Assembly (NCBI GenBank): GCA_050693035.1 | Contig: JBOGWB010000056.1 | Coordinates: forward strand, 1-39,633 | Source of the DNA: DASYVD01 sp050693035 | Lineage (GTDB): Bacteria; Actinomycetota; UBA4738; CALAEC01 | Length of the DNA stretch: 39,633 bases | Direction of reading: 5' to 3' | The notes under the pieces: model-generated | Told to the model about the DNA's origin: nothing | Databases searched by the model: none | The model's input: the letters and a program-made list of their open reading frames with translations, nothing else | Shown here: in pieces, positions 16,221 through 22,671 of the stretch | Layout: each line of letters starts with the position of its first letter | How positions within the stretch are numbered: position 1 is the first letter of the stretch | Translations under genes and position numbers: made by a program

Positions 16221-16910
16221 TCAGCCGCCCAGGATGCCCAGGGAACAGCCGCAGCGGCGGCAGAACGCCACCGCCACCGGCCGGGTCCCTTCGCCTCCGT
16301 GCTGGGGAAGATCCATGCTTCGGACGGCCGCGGTCTCGGCGAGGGTCGCATGACACTGCGGGCACCTCGGAGTGGCGGCCTCACCAGTGTGGGCCTCCCC
16401 CATCACGAACTCGGGCTCGCGAAACTCGACGGTAGGAGTGGGCGCCTCGGGCCGCGTGCGGGCGAGCTTCAGGACGCTCTCCCGGAGCTGGGTGGAGTCG
16501 GCGCCGAGGTCCGCCAGCGTCTGCGAGCCCGTGCCCTCGCCGAGCGAGAGGAGCCCCAGAAGGAGGTGCTCCGTGCCGATGTAATTGTGCCCGAGCCCGA
16601 GCGATTCGCGGAGGGAGAGCTCCATGGTCTTCTTCGCTCGGGAGGTGAACGGGACGTGACGACGCCACCGCTTGCCCGAGCGCCGCTTGGGCTCCGGTTC
16701 GCCTCGGCCAACCGCTGCCTCGACCTGCTTCCGGGCCGCGTCCAGCGTGATGCCCGCCTCACCGAGCGCCTGGCCGGCGATCCCGTCCTCCTCCCGGATC
16801 AGAGCCAGCAGGAGGTGCTCGGTGCCGATGTGGTCGTGGCCCAGCTCCCGGGACTCCTCCTGAGCCAGGACGACCACGCGCCGGGCCTTCTCCGTGAACC
16901 GCTCGAACAT
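16221..16910 (-). CDS. Double Clp N-domain protein with C-terminal zinc ribbon
   Basis: A 229-residue protein with two ClpC/ClpA-type N-domain repeats (about residues 1-68 and 88-150, each with the HxxIGTEHLLLxL core) and no AAA+ ATPase part. A linker leads to a zinc ribbon with CPxC at 183-186 and CRRC at 217-220, spaced by a DLP-containing insert. The same ribbon, with matching sequence around it, ends the neighbouring sigma-factor fusion. In ClpC the N-domain binds adaptors and phosphoarginine-tagged substrates; without an ATPase this protein cannot unfold anything and is likely a binding or regulatory factor. It lies 18 bases downstream of the sigma fusion and may compete for the same ligands. 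ATG at 16910. Confidence 0.88.
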   Translation of the reverse strand: MFERFTEKARRVVVLAQEESRELGHDHIGTEHLLLALIREEDGIAGQALGEAGITLDAARKQVEAAVGRGEPEPKRRSGKRWRRHVPFTSRAKKTMELSLRESLGLGHNYIGTEHLLLGLLSLGEGTGSQTLADLGADSTQLRESVLKLARTRPEAPTPTVEFREPEFVMGEAHTGEAATPRCPQCHATLAETAAVRSMDLPQHGGEGTRPVAVAFCRRCGCSLGILGG

Positions 16911-16928
16911 TGGGGTCAGGGTACTCGC

Positions 16929-18161
16929 CTAGACCGTCCCCAGCCACGTCCCACAGCGGCGGCAGTAGGCGAAGCTGACGGTCCGCTTCTCGTCGCTCCC
17001 CTGCACGGGCAGGTCCAGGGTTTGCATAATGGCGGTTTCTGCCAGCTCCGACCGACATCGCGGGCACCTCGGCGTCTCATCGGTGGGCGCCTGCCTCTCC
17101 TTCCCTGCCACATCCCTCAGCAGATCCCGCAGACTGTGCACGGCTTTCGTGTGGATCTCGCGTACGCGGGACTCGGTGACACCGAGGACCTCGCCGATCT
17201 CGGCGAGGGTGAGGCCCTCGAAGTGGTACAGGGTCATCACGATTTTCTCTCGCCCTGACAATGAGTTGATCGCTGCTGACAGGGATCCTTGCATCTCAGG
17301 CCCCTCGAGCGTCTCGCGGGAAATGCCGAGAAGTCCCTTGATGGAAGCGGTTTGTTCAAGACTCGGCTCCACGCCTTCCGCGCGAAGCTCGGTCAGAATG
17401 GCTTCTTTTATCCGAGCCAGCGCATAAATCTCGAACTTCCCCTCCCGGCCCGGGTCGAACTTGTCGATGGCCTCCATGAGCCCGAACATGCCGTAACTCA
17501 CGAGGTCCGCTCGCTCGACGGCAGGAGGCAGGCGGGCGGCCACCCGGTCCACGACGTACCTCACAAGGGAGGCGTAATGGAGGATCAGTCTCTCGCGGGC
17601 CGTCTGCGACCCAGTCCTCTTCAACTCCTGCCAGTGTTCATCGATCTTGGAAGAGTGTTCAGGCAGGTTCGGTAGGTCGAGTGTCTCCACCTCCGCCAAA
17701 TCAAGCTCCTCCTCCGCGCCTGAAGCGTGACCTGATAGCAGCTCGGTGACCTCCTGACGGATCCGATTCACGTCAGCCCCGAGCTTCTGCAGCACTTGTA
17801 CCGCGACACCTTCCCCTTCCCGCACCAAGCCGAGGAGGATGTGCTCGGTGCCGATGTAATTGTGACCGAGATTCAGCGCCTCTCGGAGGGATAGCTCCAG
17901 CACCTTCTTCGCTCGGGGCGTGAAGGGGATGTGGCCGGTCGGAGCGGCCTGCCCCTGGCCGATGATCTGTTCGACCTCGTATCGGACCGTTTCGAGAGAG
18001 ATGCCCAGCTCCTCCATTGACTTCGCGGCAACCCCTTGGCCCTCGCGGATGAGGCCGAGGAGGACGTGTTCGGTCCCGATGTATTTGTGGTTGAGCACCC
18101 TGGCCTCTTCCTGGGCCAGTACGACCACACGGCGAGCCCGATCCGTGAACCGCTTGAACAT
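16929..18161 (-). CDS. Fusion: double Clp N-domain + WhiG/FliA-like sigma factor + zinc ribbon
   Basis: A 410-residue protein with three parts. Residues 1-145: two Clp N-domain repeats (KYIGTEHVLLGLIREG at 27-41; NYIGTEHILLGLVREG at 101-116). Residues about 175-260: sigma-70 region 2 of the FliA/WhiG group (RLILHYASLVRYVVDRVA, LPPAVERADLVSYGMFGLMEAIDKFDP, FEIYALARIKEAILTELR). Residues about 293-350: region 4 with a helix-turn-helix (SGREKIVMTLYHFEGLTLAEIGEVLGVTESRVREIHTKA, quoted by segments). Residues 366-403: zinc ribbon, CPRC and CRRC. Only some 30 residues join regions 2 and 4, so region 3 is nearly absent and the usual DWVPRSVR element after region 2 is replaced. The ATG at 18161 has AGGAG about 14 bases upstream. 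Likely a specialised sigma factor controlled through its N-domain; the control is inference. Confidence 0.88.
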   Translation of the reverse strand: MFKRFTDRARRVVVLAQEEARVLNHKYIGTEHVLLGLIREGQGVAAKSMEELGISLETVRYEVEQIIGQGQAAPTGHIPFTPRAKKVLELSLREALNLGHNYIGTEHILLGLVREGEGVAVQVLQKLGADVNRIRQEVTELLSGHASGAEEELDLAEVETLDLPNLPEHSSKIDEHWQELKRTGSQTARERLILHYASLVRYVVDRVAARLPPAVERADLVSYGMFGLMEAIDKFDPGREGKFEIYALARIKEAILTELRAEGVEPSLEQTASIKGLLGISRETLEGPEMQGSLSAAINSLSGREKIVMTLYHFEGLTLAEIGEVLGVTESRVREIHTKAVHSLRDLLRDVAGKERQAPTDETPRCPRCRSELAETAIMQTLDLPVQGSDEKRTVSFAYCRRCGTWLGTV

Positions 18162-18201
18162 GCGCCCGGAGGGTACTCCTGATCAGCCGAGCAGACGTGA
18201 T

Positions 18202-18244
18202 CGGTTCCACTCCGGATCCCACTCTGTCGACTAGAGTGGAACCG
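18202..18244. promoter_or_regulatory. Nested inverted repeat with CIRCE-like core in divergent promoter region
   Basis: Between the divergent genes at 18161 (-) and 18251 (+). Outer arms CGGTTCCACTC (18202-18212) and GAGTGGAACCG (18234-18244) match over 11 bases around a 21-base spacer. An inner copy CCACTC (18219-18224) also pairs with GAGTGG (18234-18239) across exactly 9 bases, the spacing of CIRCE (TTAGCACTC-N9-GAGTGCTAA), with 12 of 18 CIRCE positions kept. TAGAGT at 18232-18237 could be a -10 box for the thioredoxin gene, overlapping the right arm. A repressor operator is the likeliest reading; which protein binds is unknown. Confidence 0.55.
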
Positions 18245-18250
18245 TTGGCC

Positions 18251-18853
18251 ATGGCGTCTCCGGCGCAGGACCGAGCCCGTCGATGGTGGATCCCTGCCCC
18301 TCTCTTGGTCCTCGCGGCCGGCGCCGTCGTCCTCGTTGCGACCTCCTGCTCCGTGCCTTCCGGAGGAATGGCCTCCCCGCCAAGTCCGACCAGTCGCACC
18401 ACTCCGACGATCGTCTCTCCCCAGCCCTCCACGCCCGCCGGACAACTGCCTCGCGAGCTCGCGTTCACGGCTCCGCGGCTGGGCGGGGGGACCGTCCGGG
18501 GCGCTACCTACGCGGGCCAGGACCTGGTGGTGTGGTTCTGGGCGCCGTGGTGACCCAACTGTAACCGGGAAGCTCCCGGGGTCGCTCAGGTGGAGCGGCA
18601 GTACGAAGACAGGGTCCAGTTCCTGGGGATCGCCTGGCAAGACACCCGTGAGGCGATGCAAGCCTTCGTGGATCAGTACGGGCTGCGGATGCCGACGGCG
18701 GTCGACGAGGACGGCTCCCTCTTCGCCCGGTTCGGGTTCCCCTACCAGCCGGCGTGGTCGTTCGTGAACGACGACGGCAAGATCAAGAGGATCTTCGGGG
18801 AGTTGGGCTCCGCCGGACTCGAGGAGGAGATTCAAGCCCTCCTTCGCGCCTGA
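18251..18853 (+). CDS. Secreted Mpt53/DsbE-like thioredoxin, probable selenoprotein (in-frame TGA at 18551)
   Basis: Read through TGA, the frame encodes 200 residues: a basic start, a hydrophobic segment (about 14-31) and a lipobox-like ATSC (Cys33), a Ser/Thr/Pro linker, then a thioredoxin fold. The active site reads WFWAPW-(TGA)-PNC-NREAP, where Mycobacterium Mpt53 has WFWTPWCPFCNAEAP; TGA (codon 101) therefore replaces the first Cys of CxxC and Cys104 is the second. The fold continues in the same frame with GIAWQDTREAMQAF and the cis-Pro segment FPYQPAWSFV. A hairpin with a G-containing loop starts 12 bases after TGA, as expected of a bacterial SECIS. Alternatives are a nonsense mutation or a sequence error. 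Start ATG 18251; GTG 18236 is possible. It acts outside the membrane on protein thiols. Confidence 0.75.
18554..18583 (+). promoter_or_regulatory. Candidate bacterial SECIS hairpin
   Basis: CCGGGA (18565-18570) pairs perfectly with TCCCGG (18574-18579) around the loop AGC; the loop starts 17 bases after the TGA and has G at its second position. From memory, bacterial SECIS models ask for a short hairpin with G among the first loop bases about 16-37 bases after UGA, which this fits. The stem also codes for protein, so chance pairing in GC-rich DNA is possible. Confidence 0.45.
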
Positions 18854-19077
18854 GTTCCGGAGTTCAACAGGGCGTAGGCGAGCGCGATCACGGCGGGAAC
18901 GTACACGAGCCCGGCCCCCGCGATGAGAACGAGATATGCGCCGCCAAGGACGAGGAGGAGCGCGCCGGCCAGAGCCCACCGATTTCCCGGATTCAACAGT
19001 GCAATGACTCCACCGACGAGTGCGAGGACTCCACCGGTCCTGGCCGCAACAACTGAGCGGTGAACGGATCCGTCATC
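18832..19077 (-). CDS. Small hydrophobic membrane protein, start unclear (possible frameshift)
   Basis: The frame ending with TGA at 18832 encodes two to three membrane helices (GGVLALVGGVIALL, ALAGALLLVLGGAYLVL, LVYVPAVIALAYALL). No ATG or GTG precedes the first helix in this frame; it runs on into the end of the helicase gene. An ATG coupled to the helicase stop (TGATG, with AAGAAGG upstream) is in another frame and ends after 27 codons. Either a single-base frameshift separates start from body, or a rare TTG start (18996) is used. The last 22 bases overlap the end of the convergent thioredoxin gene. Family unknown. Confidence 0.4.
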   Translation of the reverse strand, partial: DDGSVHRSVVAARTGGVLALVGGVIALLNPGNRWALAGALLLVLGGAYLVLIAGAGLVYVPAVIALAYALLNSGTQARRRA

Positions 19078-21247
19078 AGCCGACCTTCTTGAGGGGGGCG
19101 TACGCGAGGAGCAATCGCTTCTCGCCTTCCTCCTCGAAGTGGACCACGGCCTCGGCGTCGGTCCCTTGCCCCGACACGGCGATGACCACGCCCTCGCCGA
19201 ACCGGTCGTGGACCACCGTGTCGCCGGCGGCGACCTCGGGGAGGGAGACCGGACGGTGCCCGAGATCCGCGGCGGTGACCTTCTCCTCGCGGCCCTCGAT
19301 CTCGTGCACCAGATCGAGCGGGAGCTCACCCAGAAAGCGCGACGGCGGATTGTACGAGGAGGAGCCGAACAGCGACCGGCTCCACGCGTGGCAGAGGTAC
19401 AGACGACGACGGGCCCGAGTGATCCCCACGTACGCCAGCCGGCGCTCTTCCTCGAGCTCCTGCGGATCGGTCATGGAGCGGTGATGGGGGAACACCCCAT
19501 CCTCCATCCCGGCCACGAACACCACGTCGAACTCCAGGCCCTTGGCGTTGTGGAGCGTCATCAGGGACACCGTCGACGCCGCCTCGTCGTACTCGTCCTG
19601 CTCGGTGACCAGGGCGACCTGCTCCAGGAACTCCGGGAGGGCGGCGTCCTCGAACCGGGCCTCGAACTCGGCGCCCACCCCGACCAGCTCGCGGAGGTTC
19701 TCCTTGCGGCTCTCCGCTTCCACCGTGCGCTCGGCGTCGAGCTCCGCGTAGTAGCCGGACTCGGTGAACGCGGACTCGATCATCCGCGACGGCTTCGCTC
19801 CTTCCGCGAGCAGCTCCCGCAGGCGGTCCATCACCCGCGCGAACTCGTTCACGCCGCCCCGGGCCCGGGACGACAGCGCGTACACCTCGTCCGTGCGACG
19901 AGCCGCTTCGAGCAGCGTGATCTCCTCGTCCCGAGCGAACGCTTCCAACGCCGCCACCGACTGGTCCCCGATCCCCCGCTTCGGGGTGTTGATGACCCGC
20001 CGGATCGACACGGTGTCCTGCGGGTTCACCACCACCCTGAGGTACGCGAGGACGTCCTTGATCTCCCTGCGCTCGTAGAACCGAACCCCGCCGATCACCC
20101 GGTACGGGATCCCGACCTTCATGAACACGTCCTCGAGGACACGCGACTGCGCGTTGGTCCGGTAGAAGACGGCCACATCGCCGTAGGAATGCTCGCCCTC
20201 GTCGTTCACCAGCCGTTCGATCTCCTGGGCCACGAACCACGCTTCGTCGTGCTCGTCTTCCGCCCGGTACCGAACCACGGGGTCGCCGCCCTCGGCGTCG
20301 GTCCACAGGTTCTTCGGTTTGCGGTGGACGTTGTGCTCGATCAGCGCGTTGGCCACCTCGAGGATGGTGCGGGTGGAGCGGTAGTTCTGGTCCAGGATGA
20401 ACTGCTTAGCGTCGGGATAGTCGTGCTCGAAGTCGAGCAGGTTCTGGATGGTCGCTCCCCGCCACGAGTAGATCCCTTGATCCGCGTCCCCCACCACGCA
20501 GACGTTCCGATACTTCGACGCCAGCAGGTTCACCAGGTGGTATTGGGCTCGGTTGGTGTCCTGGTACTCGTCGATGAGGATGTAACGGAACCGCTCCTGG
20601 TAGTGCTCGAGCACCTCGGGGTGCGCTCGGAACAGCTGCACGGTTCTCAGGATCAGGTCGTCGAAGTCCACCGCGCCCGCACCCTGGAGCCTCCGCTCGT
20701 AGGCGGCATAGACGTCGGCAACGGTGCGCTCGTACCAGTTCCCGGCGGCCCCCGCGAACTCCTGCGCGGACAGGAGGTTGTCCTTGGCCCGCCCGATCGC
20801 CGCGCCGACCGCCCGGGGCGGGAACCGCTTGTCGTCCACCCCGAGCTCCGAAAGACACATCTTGATGACGCGCTCCGAATCGGCCTCGTCGTAGATGGTG
20901 AAATGCGACGGAAGGCCCAGCAGCTGGTGCTCCCGCCGGAGGATTCGGGCACAGGTCGAATGGAACGTGAGCACCCACATCCCCCGGGAGACCCGGTGCC
21001 CCACCAGGCCCTCGACGCGCTCGGCCATCTCCTGGGCGGCCTTGTTGGTGAAAGTGATGGCCAGGACGGCCTGGGGGGAGACTCCCTTCTCCCGGATCAG
21101 GTACGCGATGCGGTGGGCCAGGATCCTGGTCTTGCCCGAGCCCGCTCCGGCCACGATGAGCACGGGACCCTCGGTGTCGAGGACCGCCTGGCGCTGTACG
21201 GGGTTCAGCGCAAGGAGGAGCGGGGAATCGGGGGCTGGATCGGCCAC
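19076..21247 (-). CDS. pcrA: UvrD/PcrA-type ATP-dependent DNA helicase
   Basis: Superfamily 1A 3'-5' helicase of 723 residues for nucleotide-excision and replication-linked repair. Motifs in order: Q motif LNPVQRQAV, Walker A GAGSGKT (34-40), Ia TFTNKAA, II LIDEYQDTN, III GDADQGIYSWRGA, IV LDQNYRST, V MTLHNAKGLEF, VI YVGITRARRRLYL. The tail (DTVVHDRFGEGVVIAV) matches the C-terminal Tudor-like domain of PcrA, which binds RNA polymerase, favouring PcrA over UvrD-like paralogues. The start is GTG at 21247 with the Q motif soon after. Length is typical. Confidence 0.95.
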   Translation of the reverse strand: MADPAPDSPLLLALNPVQRQAVLDTEGPVLIVAGAGSGKTRILAHRIAYLIREKGVSPQAVLAITFTNKAAQEMAERVEGLVGHRVSRGMWVLTFHSTCARILRREHQLLGLPSHFTIYDEADSERVIKMCLSELGVDDKRFPPRAVGAAIGRAKDNLLSAQEFAGAAGNWYERTVADVYAAYERRLQGAGAVDFDDLILRTVQLFRAHPEVLEHYQERFRYILIDEYQDTNRAQYHLVNLLASKYRNVCVVGDADQGIYSWRGATIQNLLDFEHDYPDAKQFILDQNYRSTRTILEVANALIEHNVHRKPKNLWTDAEGGDPVVRYRAEDEHDEAWFVAQEIERLVNDEGEHSYGDVAVFYRTNAQSRVLEDVFMKVGIPYRVIGGVRFYERREIKDVLAYLRVVVNPQDTVSIRRVINTPKRGIGDQSVAALEAFARDEEITLLEAARRTDEVYALSSRARGGVNEFARVMDRLRELLAEGAKPSRMIESAFTESGYYAELDAERTVEAESRKENLRELVGVGAEFEARFEDAALPEFLEQVALVTEQDEYDEAASTVSLMTLHNAKGLEFDVVFVAGMEDGVFPHHRSMTDPQELEEERRLAYVGITRARRRLYLCHAWSRSLFGSSSYNPPSRFLGELPLDLVHEIEGREEKVTAADLGHRPVSLPEVAAGDTVVHDRFGEGVVIAVSGQGTDAEAVVHFEEEGEKRLLLAYAPLKKVG

Positions 21248-21291
21248 GGGCCGATTATAGGAGGGGGTCCAGGAGACGGCCGGGCACCGAT

Positions 21292-21323
21292 GCGATGGGG
21301 CCGCCCGAAGGCGGCCCCATCGC
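21292..21323 (-). terminator. Strong hairpin after the BON-domain gene
   Basis: A perfect 14-base stem (GCGATGGGGCCGCC and complement) closed by a 4-base loop, CGAA on the plus strand and TTCG on the minus. TTCG is an exceptionally stable RNA loop. It lies 20 bases past the stop of the minus-strand BON gene and before the helicase gene. No T-run follows. Confidence 0.65.
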
Positions 21324-21342
21324 GCTTCCTCCCGCTCCGTGA

Positions 21343-21987
21343 CTACCGGGTCGACCAGGCGCTCGCCTTGTTCGGCGGTGGTGTCCCCTTGAGGTGCAGC
21401 AGGTTCTCGACATCGACCACGCCGTCGACCTTCCGAACGAGGCTCTCGATGTGGTCGATCTGGTCCGGCGTCTCGACCTCACCGCGCAACACCATCACGC
21501 CCTCCTCGGCGTTGACGACGATGGAACCCTTGGGCACGTCGGCCCGTCCGAGCACCTCGCTCTCCACCTTCTGCTCCAGGGTCGCGTCGTTCGGGGCAAC
21601 GTAGTCACCTCGCCGGCCGTACGCCGCCCGCTCGCGATATCCCTCGATGTCGGAGGCCACCCGACGCCGGAGCCGGCCCATCCGGCGGGCCCGGCGGCGG
21701 ACGAAGCCTCCCGTCTGGCTGGCGAGGCGAGACCGGCGCGCCTTCCCCCGCACCGGGTCGAACAGGGCCATGAGAGCGGCACCGGCCGCGCTGCCCCCGA
21801 TCAGGTACAGGAATCGCCTGCGCCGCTCCATCCTGGCGCGGTGGGCAGGCATGTGTCTGCCGATCTCCTTCCGAGTCGACTGCACCCGGTTCCACGCTTG
21901 CCGGCCCGACCTGCGGGCGAGGTGGCCCGATCGGACGGCCGATTCGCGGAAACGGTCGATGGGCCTGTTCCGTCGTCTGAGCAGCAT
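21343..21987 (-). CDS. Membrane-anchored BON-domain protein
   Basis: A 214-residue protein: a very basic N-terminal region (many Arg), one hydrophobic segment with glycines (FLYLIGGSAAGAALMALF, about 75-92) resembling YtxH-like stress proteins, another Arg-rich stretch, and a C-terminal BON domain (about 140-205; VESEVLGRADVPKGSIVVNAEEGVMVLRGEVE, with DGVVDVENLL). BON domains bind lipids or membranes and occur in envelope-stress proteins. Start ATG at 21987 with AAGGAGGG 8 bases upstream. Divergent from a CBS-domain gene; BON and CBS genes commonly go together in stress loci. Confidence 0.85.
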   Translation of the reverse strand: MLLRRRNRPIDRFRESAVRSGHLARRSGRQAWNRVQSTRKEIGRHMPAHRARMERRRRFLYLIGGSAAGAALMALFDPVRGKARRSRLASQTGGFVRRRARRMGRLRRRVASDIEGYRERAAYGRRGDYVAPNDATLEQKVESEVLGRADVPKGSIVVNAEEGVMVLRGEVETPDQIDHIESLVRKVDGVVDVENLLHLKGTPPPNKASAWSTR

Positions 21988-22124
21988 CACAGCACCCTCC
22001 TTCTCCTTATTCTTTTCCTTCTTCTTCATGCCTACCCGAGCCGAAGGGGCCGCAAACGGCTCGCACCCTTTGTCCTGTTCGCGTGTTTGACGGCCGGCCG
22101 GAGCGGTTAAGAGTTCACAGAGAG

Positions 22125-22150
22125 GCGCTCCCCGCATCGAGGCGGGGCGC
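22125..22150 (+). promoter_or_regulatory. Stem-loop in leader of the CBS gene
   Basis: GCGCTCCCCGC and GCGGGGCGC pair with one bulged T and a loop of six, 30 bases before the start codon in the region shared with the divergent BON gene. It could be a leader hairpin or a binding site; no known motif was recognised. Confidence 0.3.
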
Positions 22151-22179
22151 TGACGCGCGACTGACGAAGGAGGTCTACG

Positions 22180-22668
22180 ATGTCCCTTCTTGTGCGGCAC
22201 GCGATGACCGAGGCTCCGGCCACCCTGGGGTCCGACATGAACGCGTTCGACGCCGCCGGCCTGATGAGGCAGTTCGACGTGGGAATCATCCCCGTGGTCG
22301 ACGGCGGGAAGTTCGTCGGGGTGGTGACCGACCGCGATCTCGTGCTCCGGGTTCTGGCCGAGCGTCAGAATCCCGAGAGGGTCCGGCTGGGCGACATCGT
22401 GACCAAGTCTCCCGTGACGGTGACCCCCGACACGAAGCTCTCCTACGCCCGGGACCTCATGGCCGAGCACAAGATCCGGAGGCTCCCCGTCGTCAAGGCG
22501 GAGCAGCTCGTGGGGATCGTCTCGATGGGAGACATCGCCGTGCACGACGCGTCCAAGCGGGCGGTGGGCGACGCCCTTTCCGAGGTATCGGAGTCACCGT
22601 CGACGTTGGATCTCACGGACACGCCGGAGCGAGGGACCCCCGAGCGCGTGCGACAGAACCGCGGTTGA
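22180..22668 (+). CDS. CBS-domain pair protein (stress type)
   Basis: A 162-residue protein with two CBS domains (about 6-60 and 70-125): VRHAMTEAPATLG, VGIIPVVDGGKFVGVVTDRDLVLRVLAE, then VTKSPVTVTPDTKLSYARDLMAEHKIRRLPVVKAEQLVGIVSMGDIA. This pattern resembles actinobacterial dormancy/hypoxia CBS proteins such as Hrp1-like ones, although the cysteines of Hrp1 are not seen. It likely senses adenine nucleotides. ATG start with GAAGGAGGTC 7 bases upstream, close to a perfect ribosome-binding site. A stem-loop (22125-22150) lies in its leader. Paralogue of the gene at 1190. Confidence 0.85.
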   Translation: MSLLVRHAMTEAPATLGSDMNAFDAAGLMRQFDVGIIPVVDGGKFVGVVTDRDLVLRVLAERQNPERVRLGDIVTKSPVTVTPDTKLSYARDLMAEHKIRRLPVVKAEQLVGIVSMGDIAVHDASKRAVGDALSEVSESPSTLDLTDTPERGTPERVRQNRG

Positions 22669-22671
22669 GCC

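Noticed and set aside
18551..18553. General recoding of TGA as Cys or Trp in this organism
   Set aside because: TGA is the natural stop of folD, purN, sucD and several other genes in the window, so only a context-specific reading makes sense.
18590..18853. The second half of the thioredoxin as a gene of its own starting at codon GTG 18590
   Set aside because: It would begin in the middle of the fold, after the CxxC region, with no ribosome-binding site; the TGA readthrough explains it better.
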